From Heterocephalus glaber (taxonomy: Eukaryota; Chordata; Mammalia; Rodentia; Bathyergidae), in the NCBI RefSeq assembly GCF_000247695.1, contig NW_004624732.1, positions 45,595,793 to 45,659,792 of the forward strand: DNA of 64,000 nt, in the 5' to 3' direction. Below, in pieces: positions 58,341-64,000 of this stretch; the stretch's first letter is position 1; every line of letters begins with the position of its first letter. Under the pieces are notes generated by a model. It saw only the letters and a program-made list of their open reading frames with translations. It was not told the DNA's origin and made no database searches. Made by a program: the position numbers and the translations under genes.

Positions 58341-59406
58341 AAAAACTTAAAAATTGGCCCATAAATCAGACAAAGGGATAACTTCTAGAATACATATAGA
58401 CTATATATAGAATATATAGAATATATATAGCGAGAATATATAGAATATATATACATACAAAAAAACCTTTAAAAAATTGGACTTGCCAAATTTAAAGACT
58501 CAATCCAAAAATGGGCATCTGAAATGAATACACACTTCTTAGATGAAAAACTAAAAATGGCAAATAAATATATGAAAAAAAGTTCAACATCACTGGTCAT
58601 TTGAGAAATGCAGATTAAAACAACACTGAGATTTCATCTCACCCCAGAAAGAATAATTATTATTAAAAAATCAACAATAACAAATGTTAGAGGGGCTTGG
58701 GGAAAACGGAATCCTTCTCCACTCTTGATGGGAGTGTAGAATGGTACAACCAATGTGGAAATCAGTGTGGAGATTCTCAAAAAATGTAGGACTAGAGGTT
58801 TCATTTGTTCCAGCTATACCTTTTCTTGGTATCTTCCCCCCAAAATTAAAAGGATCATACCACAGCAATATATGCACACCTATGTTTATTACAATGTGTA
58901 ATAGGTAAGTCTTGTAAACAACCCAAATGTCCATCAATGAATGAATGGATAAAGAAGATGTGGTATTTTTATATAATGGCATACTACTCTTCTATAAAAA
59001 AGGTTAAACTTCAGGGACAAATAGGTAGATGGATGCACCTTGGAACCACACTCTTAAGTGAAATAAATCAGACACACATTTAAATATCACATTGTTTCTC
59101 TGCTGTAAGAAACTGAAAGTATAATGACCAAAATTTATAATTGATATTGGGAAATGGGAAGAAAATGTTCATATGGGAAGGGAATAAGGGAGGAGGGAAA
59201 GGTTAAAGAAGGAAGGGGACAGAAAGAAATGAAAACAAAGCTTTAGTAAATAAGGAAGTGAAGGGAGTTAAGGGAGAGGAGGGGAACTGGAAAAAAGAAG
59301 AAGATATATCATGCACAGTACAAATTCCCCATGACAAATGTAGTCACTATGTATGTCTAAAATGTACCAATAAAATGAGTAAGAAATTTTTTGCTGACAA
59401 AAAAAT
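58341..59406 (+). mobile_element. 5'-truncated L1 inserted in the MaLR internal region
   Basis: Forward L1 covering the end of ORF2 and the 3' UTR. Markers are CCCATAAATCAGACAAAGGG, CCAAAAATGGGCATCTGAAA, GTTCAACATCACTGGTCATT, TGAGATTTCATCTCACCCCA, GATGGGAGTGTAGAATGG, CCCAAATGTCCATCAATGAA and GGATAAAGAAGATGTGGTAT. A G/A-rich 3' UTR follows, ending in AAAATGTACCAATAAAATGA and a short A-tail. The ORF is broken by stops. It shares its 3' UTR with the reverse fragment at 40220-40500. Near 58381-58460 it carries an AT-rich tandem array of TATAGAA-type units. Confidence 0.9.
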
Positions 59407-60392
59407 CATATGTAAATTCAAGGCCAAAGTAATTTTTGCTACTAAATAGATGAGCTGCATATAAAATAAACCAAATACTATTTAGAGGGACAGTGAGAAA
59501 GATTCTCTGAGGCAGCTTCAGGAATCACCAAGTTCCCATCCGTGGAGGATTCACAGTACAATGGTGTCAGACTTTCACTGCAGAAAAAATTCTTTGGGAC
59601 CCTCCTTGCAAATCGGTTACCTGGGATTCATTTCACCACGGCCAGCTCTCCAGGCACTCAGAGGCTGCTTTAACCATGATCGAAGAGGTCCTAATTATTG
59701 TTTCTGGTAACATCAGACCTTGGTGTCATCGCACAGGATGCTGATTTACTGACATACAGAGTGCAAGAGTTGTGCGAAGGACATTTCCAACCAGATTTAG
59801 AAGGAAGGCTCTGGAGGCCAGACAAAAAGTCCCTGAGAGGACAATGCATGAATTTGTATGAATGACACAAAATTTTCAGTGGAAACCCTAGAAATGCCAA
59901 GTCAGAGCTGTCAGGATCATGGAACTCAAGCCAAAGAAAGCTGCAGGCCATGAGCGGCTGGCCTCAGAGAGAGAGGTCTTGTGAGTTCCAACCAAACAAC
60001 TATAAGGGCGAGGCCTCCATGCCCTTTGGAACTCATGTTTTACCACAGTGTACCCTGGACGCTGGTTGTGGGGTCCAGGATTTAATATTTGCTCTGTTGG
60101 TTTGATTCTGGTCTTGTTTTGGTCTGATCCTTTCCTATCCCCACTTGAGAATGAGAATGTTTAACCTGTGCCTCTGAACCTTGGAACTATTTAACTTTTT
60201 AACAATTTCTATAGAGATTCATAGCTATGAATTTACTTTGAGTCTCAGAAAAGAGTTAGACTTTTAAAAATGCTGGAATTCCTGTGATTCTGGGAATGAA
60301 TAATTTCATTTCTGGTGGTATGTGGGATATTTTGTATTATGTCAGGCAGAATTATGAGCTTTTTATTTTCTTTATTTGTAGAGTGAAGGAGA
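59407..60392 (+). mobile_element. Second MaLR element, internal region part 2
   Basis: Resumes after the L1 tail. TTAATATTTGCTCTGTTGG and TTTGATTCTGGTCTTG correspond to the first element's TTAATGTTTGCCCAGTTGG and ATTCTGGAGTTGC, then GAGTCTCAGAAAAGAG to GAATCTCAGTAGAG. It ends in GAGTGAAGGAGA, a polypurine-like tract just before the LTR. It is full of stops; the reverse 86-codon frame (59691-59951) is incidental. Confidence 0.7.
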
Positions 60393-60761
60393 TGTGTTTG
60401 GGTGTGAAGTTGACAAAGGATGGATGTGACTGGTAATCCTGTTATATCAATTTAATTGGATTAAGAAAGTCCTTGCAGATTTTGGCAGCATGCTCCTGAT
60501 AACGTCTAGGTAGGAGAAGAAGGCGTGGCCTGGTACCATATACCATCCTTCATCCATTGCTCCTCTCTGGTGCTGTTCCCATGGTCTCTTCCCTGGATAC
60601 CATAAACTAAACAGCATTGCTTGGCTACACCCTTCTGCCAATGTGTTTCCACTTTGGAGTCAGCTGACTATGGACTAAAGTTTTCCAAGCTGTGAGTGAA
60701 ATTAAAATTTCCTCCTTAAGTTATGAGTGTTGTGTATTGTGTCCAGCTGACTAAAAAAACA
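60393..60761 (+). mobile_element. Second MaLR element, 3' LTR
   Basis: Begins TGTGTTTGGGTGTGAAGTTG after the polypurine-like tract. Includes GGAGAAGAAGGCGTGGCCTG, TTGGCTACACCCTTCTGCCA and GCTGACTATGGACTAAAG, and ends TGTCCAGCTGACTAAAAAAACA. About 369 bp, which is usual for MaLR LTRs. Confidence 0.8.
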
Positions 60762-61784
60762 AGAAGTTGTACATCACAAAGTAATAATAAAATTGGATGG
60801 GAAATACATTTTTTATCAACTGTTCTTGAGAAAGACCAAATCATCTTTTGAAAATAATGAAAAATATTGCAAAATCATTATTGTATGTTCATATGAAAGA
60901 ACTTGGCCAAAAATATGAGGATAAAAGCATTATTGTTATAGAAGAGTTGGGTGTGGCAGTTAAATAAAAGAATTGTTTTGTTTCATTGGATATTATGGGT
61001 TTGGTGTATGAACTGGGATTTTATCCAAGTTATAATCTGCTATGGATTCTTCTATCATTTAAAATAATTATTTGTTTTCACAAATAATTGCAAATAGTTT
61101 TTATTTATAATTAGTATTTCAGTCTTAAATAGGTTCACCCCAGGAGTATAAATTTAAATTTCTTGTCCCAGAAAATTGTGTGTTTTGCAGTCTTGTAACC
61201 AAGAAGTGTCAGGTCCTACAGTTGAATCTAGTTTCTGGGATGTGTTGGTGTTTGGCTTAACACTCCTGTCTTAGAGACTCATGTTCAGACATCACTGTGG
61301 ACCAACTCCTGTGAGAGAAAGGCCTATTGTGAAAAGCAAATCTGAGGCCACTATAGTCTGTAGTAATGGACAGTCATAAGCCCAAAGAACTACTGATGAC
61401 AAGAAGGGCTAGTGCATGGACAACTAGGGAAGCTTTCCCTCTCCCTTTATCTGCTTGAATGGTGATAGTTCCAAATTCTGACATCACTCAAATTAGAAGG
61501 AAAAACACACACTCCTCAAAAATTACTACTTGATTTCTCACTGGCTTTGCAAGCCAGTGCCCAATAAAGATTTGATTTTGTAAAACAAAGAATATTTGGC
61601 AAAGAGAAAGAAGTGATTCCTGAAACAGGAAAAAGATTGCTGAGTGCCACTTATAAATATTTTAATGAAGAAAACATACTTTGGAAAATGAAGTGTGAAA
61701 AAGAAATCTATACCTATTAAAATAGAACAAGAGAGTGACACCATGAACTTTGAAATAATAGTATCTATGATTCTCCCATTTATC
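60762..61784. other. Non-coding stretch, no recognised element
   Basis: The less AT-rich part at 61130-61500 may be a decayed LTR or other repeat that I cannot name. The 68-codon reverse frame at 61538-61744 is not recognisable. Confidence 0.5.
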
Positions 61785-62460
61785 TAGCTAGTCATATATT
61801 ATCATGATAACCCATATTTTTATTTTACTTGTGAATGTTCACAACCTGATTCCACCCCATCACCCTCCTCCTCCTTTATACTTTTCCATCTCCAGAAAGT
61901 CTGTCTTTTTGTTTCCTATAATGGCTCCTTGAATTTAATAGTTTATTTATTTATATTTTATATTTCCCCTATGAGAGAAACCATATTTCTGTCTGACTTA
62001 TTTCACTTAATATTGTGCTTTAAATTACATTTATTTTCCTAAACATTACCTAATTTTATCTTCATGGGTGAATAATATTCCATTACCTATTTATTTACAC
62101 ACACACACACATATATAATTTTTTTAACTGTCTGTTGATGGACACCAAGACTATTTGTGGAGCTTAACTATTGTGAATTACATTGTCATAAATATGAGCA
62201 TGGATGTATCACTACATTATGGTGTCTTTAACTCTTTTAAGAATATACCTAGGAGAGTGGCATTTCTATTTTTAGTTTTTTCAGTAATCTCCATACTGGT
62301 TTTCATCAGGTCTGTACAAATTTACATTCAAACCAATAACAGGGGAAAGTAGGATAACTTTTTTTCCATATCCTCAGTAGTATTTGTTTCTTACAGTGTT
62401 CATAATGATAGCCAGTCTGATTAGGGTAAGATGGTCATTTTATAAAATATAAATATCTTT
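61785..62460 (-). mobile_element. L1 LINE 3' end (ORF2 C-terminal part and 3' UTR)
   Basis: The plus strand shows a C/T-rich 3' UTR complement. It then gives the reverse complement of the ORF2 C-terminal region: TGAATAATATTCCATTACCT, ACTGTCTGTTGATGGACACC, TGAGCATGGATGTATCACTA, TAGGAGAGTGGCATTTCTAT, TTTTCAGTAATCTCCATACTG, TCCATATCCTCAGTAGTATT. A (CA)n/(TA)n run of about 20 bp lies at 62097-62117. Confidence 0.85.
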
Positions 62461-62514
62461 CAAGCAATTTTGTAACTGTATCTTAATGCTCAACTTTTTA
62501 GAATTTTCTAACCC

Positions 62515-62680
62515 TTAAACATAATAAAATTTTATAGTAATATATAGTTTAATATATATTTAACATATATTTAATATATTTTAATTTAATATATTCTATT
62601 TAAAATTATGTTTTAAATAAAAATTTAAAATATATTAAATATATATTTAAGTTTAAATGTTTAGTATTTACAAATTTTAC
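62515..62680. repeat. Nearly pure A/T tract with self-complementary segments
   Basis: Long runs of AATATATTT-type sequence in both orientations, able to fold back on themselves. Low complexity, no family assigned. Confidence 0.8.
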
Positions 62681-63223
62681 TCACCCTCATTATTATCTTC
62701 TAGTAAAATATTTGCATTTTTTCTTTAAATGAACTAGGTATGTAAAAATTGGATTTATAATATAGGTACATAAAATATACACACTTAAACATATATCTAA
62801 TATAAAAATATTCCCAAATACAGTCATATATATATGATTTATTTGAATTTAAAAACATTATTTTGAGATCTCTTCTATTTGAGGCTTTACTAAAAATAAA
62901 AATTTTAACTCATAAACCATATAAATAGAAGCACTACCATCTGAAGGGAAATTCATTTTCTACTACATAATGGAAAATGTCAGCCATCTTCTGTGAGCAG
63001 TTAGTTCTGGAGATTGAATATAATGATTAAGAAAAGACCAAGGTCATGTGTCCAGTAGTATTTCATCCTTGTGTCTTGTTTTGCTTTTCTTATATGTAAC
63101 AGGGGCTCTATAAAGAACATATGATAATATATGTACCACTTAGTACATAATAACATCCTATTAAAATTATTTTTCTCTTCTGTTTCCTAATACTTTATGA
63201 AGACATGGTCACTATTACAATGT
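62681..63223. other. AT-rich non-coding stretch
   Basis: I recognise no gene or repeat family here. Left flank of the final solo LTR. Confidence 0.55.
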
Positions 63224-63620
63224 TGTTAGGGCTTTTGACTAGATGTCCCTCCAAAAGCTCATGCAGTCATAGTAGGGCCTTTTCAGAGGTCCCTGGATCT
63301 AGAGTGTGAGATGCTGGAATTAATTCATGGTGCAATGCTAGGCTCAAGGACACTAGGATTAAGGGTGTGAGTGCTACCAGTCCTAAGTAACGTGGGTAAG
63401 ATAAAAGGGGCAGAAAGATGTTGTTAAAATCCCATGTTGATTTTGCTACCTTCTGGCCACTGGTTCTCATCTCCAATGCCCCTCAACCAAGCCACCTGGC
63501 CTTAGAGCCAGCCAATTATGGACTGAAACCTCTACAAACTGTGAGCTAAATAAACCTTTCCTTCCTTAACTTGTGGGTGTTGGGTATTTTGTCTTTGCAA
63601 TGAGAAAAGTAACTAAGACA
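63224..63620 (+). mobile_element. MaLR-type solo LTR
   Basis: A 397-bp LTR from TGTTAGGGCTTTTGACTAGA to AAAAGTAACTAAGACA. It parallels the LTR at 54243 point by point: TCTAGATG start region, CTGGATCTAGAGTGTGAG, GATAAAAGGGGCAGAAAG, CCAATTATGGACTGAAACC, GAGCTAAATAAACC. Flanking AATGT (63219-63223) and AATAT (63621-63625) are a plausible 5-bp duplication with one change, the size usual for ERVL-type integration. The 69-codon reverse frame inside is a shadow. Confidence 0.85.
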
Positions 63621-63625
63621 AATAT

Positions 63626-64000
63626 AGTTGGTGGAGAGCAAGCATCGATTGTTGAAATAGAAAACACTATCACCCTGTGGTTCTAAATATTTTATATTCT
63701 GAAGATCTTCATGGCAATTTGTTAGACATCACAGAGTTCCAGGGCTGAAACTTGATTTGAGAACTGCCTGTTTTGGTCTGACCTGGCTTCACCTGTGAGG
63801 TGTCCAGCTTTCATTCAAACTTTTATGACAGAGACAAATTATTTTAACCTCCAACTCAACTCACATTCTTCCCATCAAGGGTAGTGCAATTTAGGACTCA
63901 ATCTTAAATGCCTTTCCTTAATCTCTACTGGAATATACAATATAAAGAAAAATAACTCTCAAGAGGCACCCAAGTGTGTTCTAGGGACAATGGGTGAGTG
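63626..64000. other. Non-coding stretch at the window edge
   Basis: I see nothing that I can support as a feature. Confidence 0.5.

Overview
This is mammalian nuclear DNA, most likely from a rodent outside the mouse/rat group. The main pointer is a set of tRNA-derived ID-type SINEs (about 75-85 bp, body starting GCTGGGGATTTAGCTCAGTGG and ending GGTACC plus an A-run). At least five good copies are present, three of them with 13-14 bp target-site duplications (TSDs). I saw no Alu/B1 or B2 elements. The exact species is not determined. The rest is AT-rich, CpG-poor DNA with ancient mammalian repeats (MIR, L2, L1, ERVL-MaLR), as expected of a gene desert or a very large intron. I found no protein-coding gene I can name, no RNA gene, and nothing bacterial or viral beyond endogenous retroelements. 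Almost all open frames over 60 codons are chance frames or retroelement remnants.

Layout. 0-7 kb: reverse MaLR LTR, L2 and ID fragments, and a reverse-strand class II-like ERV LTR near 3.1-3.65 kb. 7.3 kb: a short exon-like segment. 8-13.8 kb: a cluster of old L1 pieces in both orientations (3' end, endonuclease region, and two ORF1 regions facing opposite ways). 14-20 kb: L2 and ID fragments and a local direct duplication. 20-33 kb: the least repetitive and most GC-rich part, holding MIR fragments, two exon-like segments with good splice signals, a 31-nt alternating purine-pyrimidine tract and a MaLR LTR. 33-44 kb: AT-rich, with (CA)n, ID, MIR, L2 and an L1 3' UTR. 44.2-44.56 kb: an intact, CpG-rich solo LTR with a perfect 6-bp TSD, the cleanest recent insertion in the window. 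45-50 kb: mostly unique AT-rich DNA with two striking small inverted repeats.

51.9-60.8 kb is a nest of retroelements. An old reverse-strand L1 (ORF1 to 5' end) is split by a solo MaLR LTR and then by a larger MaLR element whose 3' LTR runs into a 100-N assembly gap. Further on, a second MaLR element (5' LTR remnant, internal region, 3' LTR) is itself split by a 5'-truncated forward L1. 61.8-62.5 kb is another reverse L1 3' end, and 63.2-63.6 kb is a solo LTR related to the 54.2 kb LTR.

I see no gene network here. The exon-like segments at 7.3, 20.1 and 25.7 kb are the only hints of transcription and are unproven. I did not find a previously undescribed biological system. The findings are retroelement history, unusual DNA structures and candidate exons. 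Family names rest on recognising consensus features by eye, so repeat ends are approximate unless a TSD is given.
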